DNA from: a virus
Direction: 5' to 3' (one strand)
Virus record (IMG/VR): IMGVR_UViG_3300031957_003345
Span: 1 to 21,900 of that record
Length of the DNA stretch: 21,900 nt
In this document: piece by piece, positions 7,301 to 13,219 of the stretch
How the letters are laid out: each line of letters opens with the position of its first letter
How positions within the stretch are numbered: position 1 is the first letter of the stretch
Position numbers and translations under genes: made by a program
The notes under the pieces: generated by a model
Told to the model about the DNA's origin: nothing
Database searches by the model: none
The model's input: the letters and a program-made list of their open reading frames with translations, nothing else

Positions 7301-8787
7301 TTGACATTGAGACAAATACCATTACCAACAACATTTTCACCACGTAATGTAGTTCCTGCAGCAGCACCAGTATCAAACTGTTGCTCAAAGGTACTATACT
7401 GGTAGATTGTTTTTGCAATGCCAGTAGAAGGAGTATAACTATGAGAAATTGTAGAAATACCTACATTAATAACAAATTGATTAGTGTTGAATAAACCATC
7501 TGGATCAATCTTAAAGTTGAACCCAGAAGGACTGCTGCCATCTGGGAAAATAGTTGTTGTAACACCAGCATGTTCTGCATCACAAGTAAATTCTAATCCA
7601 GAAAAAGTAACATGATCTGTTGAAGTTAGTCCATGACCAATTAGTGTTGTAACTGTAGCAACACCAGTATTTGCAGTATAATTAAATGCTGTAACAGTTA
7701 CTCCAGTACCAACTGTTTCAAATCCATATGGTTTATTATTGATAGCAAATGTTGCAATACCAGCAGCACGATCCATTGCAGCAATAGTTGCTTCAGAAAT
7801 TCCAACACCAAGTACGTGTGCTAGTGCTCCTCCAACAAAGTAAGATTGTGCGGCACCAACAGACTCAATATTAGCTTGAGTTCCGTTTCTATATCCCGCT
7901 CTTAAGTCATGAGCAACTGCTTCCAGAACATCATGAATATCATCCTGACAGTTTCTAGCAGTGCTAAATGACATCGTAAATGCACCACCAGCATAGTTGA
8001 CACTGGTGATAAATCCTACTGCTTCTGCTGCAATATATTCTGCATTTAGATCAATAAGTCTTGCAGCATCCTGTGCTCTATGAGATCCTGCAATACCACT
8101 AAATCCACTAGTTAAAAATCCAACTGCTTCACCTGCAATATAGTCTGCATTCTGACGGATCAATCTCGCACCGTCAAAATATCTATCAGATGCAACACCT
8201 TCTAAAGGAACGAAAGCAATAACTGCTTTATCCTTATCCATTGGATCTCCAAGAAATCCTGGAGCTGAACCTCCTTCAGGAACACCCTTTGAACCACCAC
8301 CAATATCAGCACCCTTACCAACAAATGCCAAGTCTGTTAGGTGGCAAGCATTATTAATCTGAAACAAATCTTTATTTGAATTGTTTGGTGCAACAAAACA
8401 GTTTCTTAATTCAAATCCTTCAACAGATACATTATCTCTAAGTACAATCGGATTATTTTCTACATAATAACCTGCAGCTACCTTAATAGTATCACCAGGT
8501 TGAGCATATATGGATGCTTGTTTAATAGATGCTAAAGCATCTTGTTGGGATAAACCACTATTTAAATCATCACCTTTACCAGTAACAAACCAAGTGTTAC
8601 CGATACTTTTTCCAGCACCAACTGTAACTACTCTGGTTGAAATACCTACACCTTCAGTATCTTGACGAACAAATACTGTACCATCATAGTGATTGATGGC
8701 TAACTCACCATAAGTTAATTGGTCTAAAGTAGGAATAGATCCTTGAGTTAAGGACCTTTTTAACCTAATTTTTGGACTTGTATTCAT
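4345..8787 (-). CDS. giant fibre protein with N-terminal beta-helix region and repeated beta modules
   Basis: This is a 1480-residue putative tail fibre or spike. The start, MNTSPKIRLKRSLTQGSIPT then LTYGELAINHYDGTVFV, is the virion-attachment-type N-terminus found on many phage fibres. Residues of about 60-170 look like the start of a parallel beta-helix (WFVTGKGDDLNSGLS, IKVAAGYYVENNPIVL). Residues of about 206-260 contain a duplicated element (ARLIRQNADYIAGEAVGF and ARLIDLNAEYIAAEAVGF, 35 residues apart). From about 380 to 960, related units repeat: GHGLTS, a Cys strand (FTC), AGVTTTIFPDG, then VNVGISTISHTY. Two G-x-G-Y type modules lie near residues 1271-1330. The last 40 residues (NFRIGDGIQIDQATG to TPFILALGG) resemble the C-terminal cap common in marine phage fibres. 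The ATG has GGAGT as ribosome site five bases upstream and a candidate late promoter 41 nt upstream. No S74 domain is present. Confidence 0.9.
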   Translation of the reverse strand: MNTSPKIRLKRSLTQGSIPTLDQLTYGELAINHYDGTVFVRQDTEGVGISTRVVTVGAGKSIGNTWFVTGKGDDLNSGLSQQDALASIKQASIYAQPGDTIKVAAGYYVENNPIVLRDNVSVEGFELRNCFVAPNNSNKDLFQINNACHLTDLAFVGKGADIGGGSKGVPEGGSAPGFLGDPMDKDKAVIAFVPLEGVASDRYFDGARLIRQNADYIAGEAVGFLTSGFSGIAGSHRAQDAARLIDLNAEYIAAEAVGFITSVNYAGGAFTMSFSTARNCQDDIHDVLEAVAHDLRAGYRNGTQANIESVGAAQSYFVGGALAHVLGVGISEATIAAMDRAAGIATFAINNKPYGFETVGTGVTVTAFNYTANTGVATVTTLIGHGLTSTDHVTFSGLEFTCDAEHAGVTTTIFPDGSSPSGFNFKIDPDGLFNTNQFVINVGISTISHSYTPSTGIAKTIYQYSTFEQQFDTGAAAGTTLRGENVVGNGICLNVNNDITELVGIVTSAIGAGNTDSLPGITTGARLEQNKCRRDVAKILKAVCYDITRGGNTKVVGAGKSYFDANGNRLAGILVDPDEYEQSVIALEYSKDISRRIINNVRDGSYTIGTAFSISGANYSPTAGILTVTTNVGHGLTSKDTVKLSGLGFSCATHNNSIGVYDFQYDRQSGFSTVILDNDHGLSSGDEFELRNLTFSCGDSGLGPVVNISNVVYDETAGIITVTTSSASGVFQGEPVQLKNIAFTCAAEHAGVTTTIFPDGSSQNSIDGYGFDVFTVDTVNSTTEFEVNVGVSTIAHTYDTGGTVQAGVTTTVFPDIQSNDYVFDAYVGTAGTVIYTNVGISTISHTYASGGEARIGVTTTIFPNGGVFGDCFEVQDYVSDTQVKINVGISTFLHVYESGGTIQKTRTFRPDIGQIRDVSIQIDSDTGNNNTIGNCKNVISAVNTAVGVCTAIIEDGFRALQEPLYLTPTNATYDPVGGALTVTVAGHPLTTSDKVKLTPNSINFTCNSDGNITTIGYPDKTSPIYDKFVGISQTTSSTFTINAGSIPAFGAGYVHTFVSAATSAVNYGGSGISTRFPGNSGAGSDFENDPSFSPGTDGPVLKGPYIRNCTTFIENSIGMRIDGFDADPGDKDELGVQGSMSVDSFTQYNQGGIGVSITNGAYAQLVSIFTICCNEAIVTLTGGQCDLTNSNSSFGEFGLVSKGVGDENSSSNYRQTAEVVKPGNPGRTIAQGVYDIGDRRVTLSGVGTQRPYDGQTLFFDELYYSVEKVKITNPGSGYEGAVPGVTFSDPTGPDGITAQGIPIIEDGQVVDFLVANSGTQYQKDSFPTITITPPTSGVTATVEVQRMQPLYFKVASSTLPSNGISTVTMNQGLNNDLTGGEIAYISRQSLQITSSHSFEYVGAGNTILTARPSVGGIIIQDNEVVQEDGGLVVYTSTDQAGNFRIGDGIQIDQATGTISGRVYIKSLFNSVTPFILALGG
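4348..4354 (-). promoter_or_regulatory. strong Shine-Dalgarno inside the end of the upstream fibre gene
   Basis: On the minus strand AGGAGGT lies six bases before the ATG at 4341. It is made by the Gly-Gly codons that end the 1480-residue protein. It is the best ribosome site in the window and fixes the start of the 112-residue gene. Confidence 0.8.
6509..6550. repeat. 42-bp exact direct repeat, copy 1
   Basis: The sequence starting CCATCTGGGAAAATAGTTGT is identical to 7538-7579. After one mismatch the identity continues for seven more bases (CACAAGT). It encodes the AEHAGVTTTIFPDG unit of the 1480-residue fibre, so it marks a recent duplication or gene conversion within that gene. Confidence 0.85.
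7538..7579. repeat. 42-bp exact direct repeat, copy 2
   Basis: This is the second copy of the 42-bp element at 6509-6550, about 1 kb away in the same fibre gene. It encodes the same AEHAGVTTTIFPDG unit. The flanking units (GHGLTS, VNVGISTISH) are similar only at protein level. Confidence 0.85.
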
Positions 8788-8791
8788 CTCA

Positions 8792-8796
8792 ACTCC
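8792..8796 (-). promoter_or_regulatory. Shine-Dalgarno of the 1480-residue fibre gene
   Basis: On the minus strand GGAGT lies just upstream of the ATG at 8787 (CGGAGTTGAG ATG). It supports that start over later Met codons. Confidence 0.65.
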
Positions 8797-8813
8797 GTGT
8801 AAAGTTACTCAAT

Positions 8814-8844
8814 AAACCTTCTTCTGTCTATTTATTCAAGGTTT
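8814..8844. repeat. short inverted repeat bracketing the gp16 stop and a late promoter
   Basis: AAACCTT at 8814-8820 pairs with AAGGTTT at 8838-8844, giving a 7-bp stem with a 17-nt loop. The loop contains the gp16 stop codon and the AATAAATA promoter candidate. There is no U-run typical of a terminator, so a structural role is uncertain. Confidence 0.3.
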
Positions 8845-9283
8845 CATTTTGTATATTATCAAATGCGTTTTTACTCAAAAGTTTTGATAGTTCTGCAGTT
8901 GATCCAACAAATAATGCATTGTTGACAGTTGTTGGTGATTGTTTTTTAGTATCTTGCTCCAACTCATGCATTTTCTTTTGAAGATCTAATAATTTATCAG
9001 TAGCATCAGAAACATTTTTGATCAAATGTCCAACAACTTCATATGCTCTTGGTGTCTCTGTTTCTTGTGCCAACTCAAGTATTCCGTTTATTGCTTCTTG
9101 ACCCTTTTCGATAATTGAATATAAATTACCTCTCGTATATTCATAATCATTTGTTACATCATCTTTCTTGGTGGGTTTTTCTTTTTTAGGTTCCTCGACA
9201 ATTTCTGAAGATGCCTCTACTTCTACAATAAGTGCTTCTTCTTCAACATTGAACGTTTCATTTAAATCATCGTATTTTGCCAT
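8828..9283 (-). CDS. 16: terminase small subunit gp16
   Basis: This 151-residue protein is close to T4 gp16 in length (164 residues). In T4, gp16 forms an oligomeric ring that recognises concatemeric DNA and stimulates the gp17 packaging ATPase/nuclease. The identification rests on the central segment: DYEYTRGNLYSIIEKGQEAI begins at residue 46, then LELAQETETPRAYEVVGHLI and a coiled-coil helix (NVSDATDKLLDLQKKMHELE) to about residue 110. It also rests on its place directly after gp15. The N-terminal 8-32 segment is very acidic. The start overlaps the gp15 stop by one base (TAATG), with GGAGAG upstream as ribosome site. Unusually, gp17 does not follow: fibre genes do, so packaging partners are separated in this genome. 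Confidence 0.88.
   Translation of the reverse strand: MAKYDDLNETFNVEEEALIVEVEASSEIVEEPKKEKPTKKDDVTNDYEYTRGNLYSIIEKGQEAINGILELAQETETPRAYEVVGHLIKNVSDATDKLLDLQKKMHELEQDTKKQSPTTVNNALFVGSTAELSKLLSKNAFDNIQNETLNK
8829..8836 (-). promoter_or_regulatory. candidate T4-type late promoter for the 1480-residue fibre
   Basis: On the minus strand the sequence is AATAAATA, one base different from the T4 late consensus TATAAATA. It covers the last codons of gp16 and lies 41 nt before the fibre ATG, leaving room for a leader with the GGAGT ribosome site. Confidence 0.5.
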
Positions 9284-10296
9284 TAGATAAACTCTCCATC
9301 AAATCCAAAGTTGTCACCAATTTCTACTAATGCGTTATCTGCAGCATCAACAGTATTTACATTAGTTCCAGATACGTGCGATGAAGCAGTTGTATTGTTT
9401 TGTGCTCTTCTAACAAGAAGTTTGTTTTCACTGTCAGATTTTTGCTTAACGTACATAACCTCTTTATTGATCTGAATTAAATCACCTTCTTCAATAGTGT
9501 TAATTGAAAGAAGTGAAATAGTTTCATCAGTTTTATCGATATCCACTGTTGTAGATGTTATTACACCAGCATCAAGATCCTTGACTGCTTCTGGGACAAC
9601 GGAGTATGTGACATCTCTGTTACTCTTATCACCATCTGTAGTAGATGCATAGTAAGCAACTTGTGCCTTTTTGATAATCTTGGAAGATAGATCTTTTGCA
9701 ACAGGACCAAATAGATATGTCTTAGCAGTAAATCTTAGTGTGTATATAAGTGCTCTTCTAGTCTCAAAGTTTCCTTCATATTGATCATCCATAGAGATTC
9801 CCTCTAAAATAATTGGAATATCTCTCTTCTCATTCATCTCTTCAACCAATTCTACTGTCAGATTATATTGTGGTTGAAAGTACGGTAGAATTTGTTCCAC
9901 AATTTGAAGCATATCGTCATTTAACTTGGTATAGATGCTAAGTTCAAATGACATATTGTATGGAACAGGCATAAATGCTTTTCTAACTGTTCCGTCTCCA
10001 GAAGGAGATGGGACAAGAATTTTTTGAGTTGTAGTTACTTTTCTTGAAGAGTCATATGTAAGTCCAGTAAACTCAAAAGACATTCTTGGCAATGTGATTT
10101 GAGTTGTTTTGCTTAGATCTTCTGATTGCTCCAATCTTGCCAAAAACTTTTGTTGTGGTGCATATGCAAGAGGAACTTTTATACTGTTAGTGACATTATT
10201 GCTGGAGTCAGTTGTCTTAACAGTAACATCGTTAAAGAGCGTACCAAATCCAATAACAATTTTTCTCAGAATTTCGTGGTAAAAATATTCAAACAT
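9283..10296 (-). CDS. 15: tail completion and sheath stabiliser protein gp15
   Basis: This protein has 337 residues; T4 gp15 has 272. In T4, gp15 caps the tail tube and sheath as a hexamer and binds the head-neck proteins gp13 and gp14. The start MFEYFYHEILRKIVIGFGTL resembles the T4 N-terminus (MFGYFYN). The hallmark DDMLQIVEQILPYFQPQYN at residues 127-145 is almost the same as in T4, and KRDIPIILEGISMDD plus RRALIYTLRF follow. Residues of about 249-317 are an extra C-terminal module: INTIEEGDLIQINKEVMYVK, then LLVRRAQNNTTASSHVSG. This is a widespread phage surface module (EGD-I-EVM-V then R-x-T-ASSH-G) not present in T4 gp15. The gene lies 12 bases after gp14 and overlaps gp16 by one base. 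There is no strong ribosome site; AGAG occurs upstream. Confidence 0.92.
   Translation of the reverse strand: MFEYFYHEILRKIVIGFGTLFNDVTVKTTDSSNNVTNSIKVPLAYAPQQKFLARLEQSEDLSKTTQITLPRMSFEFTGLTYDSSRKVTTTQKILVPSPSGDGTVRKAFMPVPYNMSFELSIYTKLNDDMLQIVEQILPYFQPQYNLTVELVEEMNEKRDIPIILEGISMDDQYEGNFETRRALIYTLRFTAKTYLFGPVAKDLSSKIIKKAQVAYYASTTDGDKSNRDVTYSVVPEAVKDLDAGVITSTTVDIDKTDETISLLSINTIEEGDLIQINKEVMYVKQKSDSENKLLVRRAQNNTTASSHVSGTNVNTVDAADNALVEIGDNFGFDGEFI
9293..9298 (-). promoter_or_regulatory. Shine-Dalgarno of gp16
   Basis: On the minus strand GGAGAG lies nine bases before the gp16 ATG, inside the last codons of gp15. It supports coupled translation of the one-base-overlapping pair. Confidence 0.6.
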
Positions 10297-10308
10297 GATA
10301 GGACTCTA

Positions 10309-11763
10309 TTAAACTCTTCCGAATGGGTTTCTTTCCGTGAAGTCGAGAAGATCATCACCCTCAGATTGAATTTCGACGTTTTCGTCATAACTACTTGATG
10401 GGTTGGTTTCTTCAACAGTAGATGATTCCTCAGGAATATCATACGTGTTATCTTCGACTAGTGGATTATCACTAATAGTATTTAGTATAACAATTTTATG
10501 TTGTGCTCCAGAAGTTCCACCAGTAATAACCTCACCATTAATGAAATCACCACTTAAGTTTGATAGACGTAATTTTTTGGTTCCAATATTCCAAGATTTA
10601 ACTCTTCCTGTTACTCCAGAAGTTCCAGTTACAATTTCATTATATTCAAAGTTTCCAGTTCCAATTTGGTTTGGATTTCCAAATGTAATTGTTGGTGCAA
10701 CGGTATATCCAGATCCGACATTGGTAATTCTAACTGCACTAATAGTGTTACTAGAATCAACTATTGCTCTACCAGTTGCTGTTGTAAATCCTGATGGTGG
10801 TGATGAGAAAATAATAGTTGGTTCATCAACAAAGTTAGATCCTACAGAAGTAACTGTAACAACACCGATTGCACCAGAAGTAACAATTCCAACTGTTGCA
10901 GCTGCACCGACTCCAGTATTATTTCCAGTTATTGTAACCATTGGTGGTTGAGTATATCCAGCACCAGGATTTGATAATTCTATTCCCTGAATGGTTAAGA
11001 ATCTAGTACCACCAGAACCATAGGTAGTCCTTCCAGTAACGATTCCAGAGGCATCTACGGCACCTATAGGGGCAGTGGAGGTAGATATTGCTAGTGTTAT
11101 TGGTGCATCATATCCATATCCCGCATCTGATATGTAGAATCTATTCAGAGCACCATTGACCAATCCAGTGTATGCTGCAGCAGTTTCTCCAACACCAGCA
11201 GTAGTGAACGTTTGGATGTATCCTTGATCTGTAAAGTTATCATCAATAGCATCTACACCAGTATCAACAACTTCTGTAGAATATCTGAATAGTTCACATT
11301 TCAACTCATAAACATAAGTTTTTTGAAGTTGGTAAAAAGGTTGTTCATGCTCAACAAATTTAATTTCAAACAATCTGTCACCAAATGGAAAATAAATTAG
11401 ATCACCTTCTTTTGGTCTCGTTGCTAATTCGATATTTGGTAGATCTCTAATAAGAGGTGTGATATATTGCTCATATCTTTCTTTAGAGATTATAAGAGTT
11501 AGATCATCAAGATCTGTAATACCAAATTTTGATAGTAGTGTTCCTTGACCATCATATCCATCATAATTATTGACATATGCTTCAATTGGATATGCACTAG
11601 TAAATTCTGATTGAATTACTTCTTCAATTACTGTATTTTTGGTTAAATATTGTCTTGGGATGTAATATACTTCTACACCATACATCCTCAACTGTTCGTT
11701 GATTAGGTCTTGAACCAGATTCTGTTCACCACGTGAACCTTGTTGAAAGTAGGGATTTAGCAT
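10309..11763 (-). CDS. 14: neck protein gp14 with a large fibre-like insertion
   Basis: This protein has 484 residues, nearly twice T4 gp14 (256). In T4, gp14 with gp13 forms the neck that seals the filled head and joins it to the tail. Residues 1-165 are the conserved core: MLNPYFQQGSRGEQNLVQDL, EVYYIPRQYL, DLIYFPFGDRLFEIKFVEHE, YVYELKCELFRYS. The C-terminus ERNPFGRV is the expected gp14 tail. In between, about residues 176-435, is an insertion of beta repeats. Four G-x-G-Y type units begin near residues 211, 262, 303 and 345 at 41-51 residue spacing, for example SNPGAGYTQPPMVTITG and TNVGSGYTVAPTITFG. A further unit, GVTGRVKSWNIGTKKLRLSN to FINGEVITGGTSGA, spans 383-420. An acidic linker (440-475) precedes the tail. 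It starts four bases after the gp13 stop. The insertion probably projects from the neck; receptor or carbohydrate binding is inference. Confidence 0.92.
   Translation of the reverse strand: MLNPYFQQGSRGEQNLVQDLINEQLRMYGVEVYYIPRQYLTKNTVIEEVIQSEFTSAYPIEAYVNNYDGYDGQGTLLSKFGITDLDDLTLIISKERYEQYITPLIRDLPNIELATRPKEGDLIYFPFGDRLFEIKFVEHEQPFYQLQKTYVYELKCELFRYSTEVVDTGVDAIDDNFTDQGYIQTFTTAGVGETAAAYTGLVNGALNRFYISDAGYGYDAPITLAISTSTAPIGAVDASGIVTGRTTYGSGGTRFLTIQGIELSNPGAGYTQPPMVTITGNNTGVGAAATVGIVTSGAIGVVTVTSVGSNFVDEPTIIFSSPPSGFTTATGRAIVDSSNTISAVRITNVGSGYTVAPTITFGNPNQIGTGNFEYNEIVTGTSGVTGRVKSWNIGTKKLRLSNLSGDFINGEVITGGTSGAQHKIVILNTISDNPLVEDNTYDIPEESSTVEETNPSSSYDENVEIQSEGDDLLDFTERNPFGRV
10681..11133 (-). repeat. 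four degenerate G-x-G-Y beta repeats within gp14
   Basis: These are protein-level repeats at residues about 211-225, 262-278, 303-319 and 345-361. The consensus is I-S/T-N-x-G-x-G-Y-x-x-x-P-x-I/V-T-I/F. The third copy has N-F in place of G-Y. DNA identity between copies is low, so the array is old or selected only at protein level. Confidence 0.75.
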
Positions 11764-11767
11764 AGTA

Positions 11768-12610
11768 TCAACCGATCATGTCTAGAGGTGGAAGTTCATA
11801 TGTTGATGACATTTTCTCTCTAATCCTTTCAAGTTCTCTTTCTGCATCATCAAACATTTGACGACCGTTGAGTTCAACACCACCAGGAAGTTTTACACCC
11901 TGAAATTTCATAAGGTTTTGACCCCATTGTCTTTTTACAAGGGCAGTTAAATAAAGTTTTAGGAAAGAATCATTCCAAACTTGATTGAACGTACTTGGAT
12001 CAAGTAATCTCCAACAATCAATAATCAAATAATCATCTTTAACAATCTGACCCCAATCCATATCAATGTAAAGACGATCTTGTCTCTGATTAAATCTAAA
12101 ATGCTTAAGTGGATTTAGTAGATAGTCAATGTCAGAAAGTTTTGACTGAACCATGGAATATTGTAAAAGATCAATAGAATCCCAATTATAAAAGTCATTC
12201 AAGAATAATTGATATTTCACACTAAACATCGATCCACTAGTTGCAGATGATGATTGAAGTCTGAAGATTTTATTTACTCCAGTGATGGCACTTGGAACTG
12301 GCAGATAATTACCATTTTCTTCATAGGAGAATGATGATGATGACCCGACTGTTTGAGTTACTGTTTCGGTTGTAATACCTGATATTGCAGTACTACCTCT
12401 AGACCTTCCTCGATCTATATCATCTTGCGTTATTTTATACTTCAAATATGTTCTAATTACACCGTCAAAGTGTCTCTCATGAAAATATTGCAAAGCATCA
12501 TCAACTAGATCATCAATTTGCTCATCAGCAACATTGATTTCTAGAACAGGAGCACCTAATTGTCTCTTGACATAATTAATTAGATCTTGTCTAGATGATG
12601 GTTGTGCCAT
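11768..12610 (-). CDS. 13: neck protein gp13
   Basis: This protein has 280 residues; T4 gp13 has 309. With gp14 it closes the portal after packaging and provides the docking surface for the tail. Recognisable features are the N-terminal helical start (SRQDLINYVKRQLGAPVLEI, residues 5-24), VADEQIDDLVDDALQYFHER (residues 27-46), a Trp/Tyr-rich middle (DFYNWDSIDLLQYSMV; DRLYIDMDWGQIVKDDYLII) and LTALVKRQWGQNLMKFQGVK with GGVELNGRQMFDDAERELER near the C-terminus. This is the standard gp13 pattern, and gp14 follows four bases later. A candidate late promoter is 18 nt upstream of the ATG. No Shine-Dalgarno is visible. The length is close to that of cyanophage homologues and nothing appears missing. 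Confidence 0.92.
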   Translation of the reverse strand: MAQPSSRQDLINYVKRQLGAPVLEINVADEQIDDLVDDALQYFHERHFDGVIRTYLKYKITQDDIDRGRSRGSTAISGITTETVTQTVGSSSSFSYEENGNYLPVPSAITGVNKIFRLQSSSATSGSMFSVKYQLFLNDFYNWDSIDLLQYSMVQSKLSDIDYLLNPLKHFRFNQRQDRLYIDMDWGQIVKDDYLIIDCWRLLDPSTFNQVWNDSFLKLYLTALVKRQWGQNLMKFQGVKLPGGVELNGRQMFDDAERELERIREKMSSTYELPPLDMIG

Positions 12611-12628
12611 TTTATTACAGTTTAAAAT

Positions 12629-12635
12629 TATTTAG
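12629..12635 (-). promoter_or_regulatory. candidate T4-type late promoter for gp13
   Basis: On the minus strand CTAAATA begins the 13-mer CTAAATAATTTTA (12635-12623), identical to the one before the 496-residue gene at 1855-1843. There are 18 nt to the gp13 ATG. The TAA stop of the upstream 128-residue gene lies within the motif. Confidence 0.5.
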
Positions 12636-13018
12636 GGAGCAGAAGAAATACCTGGTTGTACTAGAATATTTCCATCTACAATTCTATATGTTGTTGTTCC
12701 AGAACTTACTAATATATCGTAATAATATCTTCCAGAAGTTAATGACCTAGTGTCTGATGCACCCATTGCAATTTTAAATTGTCCATTGGAAGCACTTGTA
12801 AAACTAAAATCAAATGTTCCGTGAGCATACATCGTTGAACCGATTGCCACACTTTTGGTCATTTGAGCAGAACCCGTCCAACCATCAAAGTCATATCTCC
12901 CACTACTCATATCATAAGTAGTAAAATTTACTTTTAAATCGGAACCTGGATAAATTGAAAAATTTACACCATATGGTGCATTAACATCTGGGTTGAATGT
13001 TATTCTTTGATTAGACAT
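12632..13018 (-). CDS. small beta-rich structural protein, function unknown
   Basis: This 128-residue protein lies directly upstream of gp13. It appears to be one immunoglobulin-like or beta-sandwich domain: strands around GVNFSIYPGSDLKVNFTTYD, RYDFDGWTGSAQMTKS, HGTFDFSFTS, GQFKIAMGAS, GRYYYDILVSSG and YRIVDGNILVQPG. The motif pattern W-x-x-x-A-x-M-x-K followed by a YYYDI strand is like small phage proteins that carry a single Ig-like domain in neck or baseplate loci. No signal peptide or membrane helix is present. It overlaps the 3' end of the coiled-coil gene by 19 bases. Its ribosome site AAGGA lies nine bases upstream of the ATG. A virion location is inferred from context only. Confidence 0.85.
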   Translation of the reverse strand: MSNQRITFNPDVNAPYGVNFSIYPGSDLKVNFTTYDMSSGRYDFDGWTGSAQMTKSVAIGSTMYAHGTFDFSFTSASNGQFKIAMGASDTRSLTSGRYYYDILVSSGTTTYRIVDGNILVQPGISSAP

Positions 13019-13218
13019 TTGAGAAGATCCTTAATTTCCTTGAGATCATCCTTGACGGATTTTACATCATCTTCAAGTTTTTCCATTCGTTTCAACTCCC
13101 TCTTTTTGTGTTTGAGGGAGTTCATATAGTTATTATATTCTGTCATGTTAGTGTTAACAACTGCATTTGTTGACGAATCACGATATAAATCTGAATGATT
13201 TTCTACTTTTAGGTACAT
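13000..13218 (-). CDS. small coiled-coil protein, function unknown
   Basis: The preferred start is the ATG at 13218, one base after the stop of the giant gene (TAA C ATG), giving 72 residues. A TTG at 13227 could extend it by three residues and overlap that gene by eight bases. The N-terminal half (MYLKVENHSDLYRDSSTNAV) is a small conserved-looking motif, VENHSDLYRD then a hydrophobic N-T segment. From about residue 28 to the end is a charged amphipathic helix (KRMEKLEDDVKSVKDDLKEI), probably a coiled coil that oligomerises. Proteins of this pattern, V-E-x-x-x-L-x-R-D followed by a C-terminal coiled coil, occur next to structural genes in cyanophages without a known role. No Shine-Dalgarno is visible; translation is probably coupled to the giant gene. 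Confidence 0.8.
   Translation of the reverse strand: MYLKVENHSDLYRDSSTNAVVNTNMTEYNNYMNSLKHKKRELKRMEKLEDDVKSVKDDLKEIKDLLKCLIKE
13028..13032 (-). promoter_or_regulatory. Shine-Dalgarno of the 128-residue gene
   Basis: On the minus strand AAGGA lies nine bases before the ATG at 13018, inside the coiled-coil gene. It supports the 19-base overlapping start. Confidence 0.55.
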
Positions 13219-13219
13219 G

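Noticed and set aside
8814-8844. The inverted repeat as a rho-independent terminator of gp16
   Set aside because: The stem is only 7 bp with a 17-nt loop, and no T-run follows on the coding strand. It is listed only as a weak inverted repeat.
10403-10951. Plus-strand 182-codon open frame
   Set aside because: It lies antisense inside gp14. Its hydrophobic Val/Pro/Thr-rich translation is the complement of the Gly/Val/Thr repeats, and no gene-like features support it.
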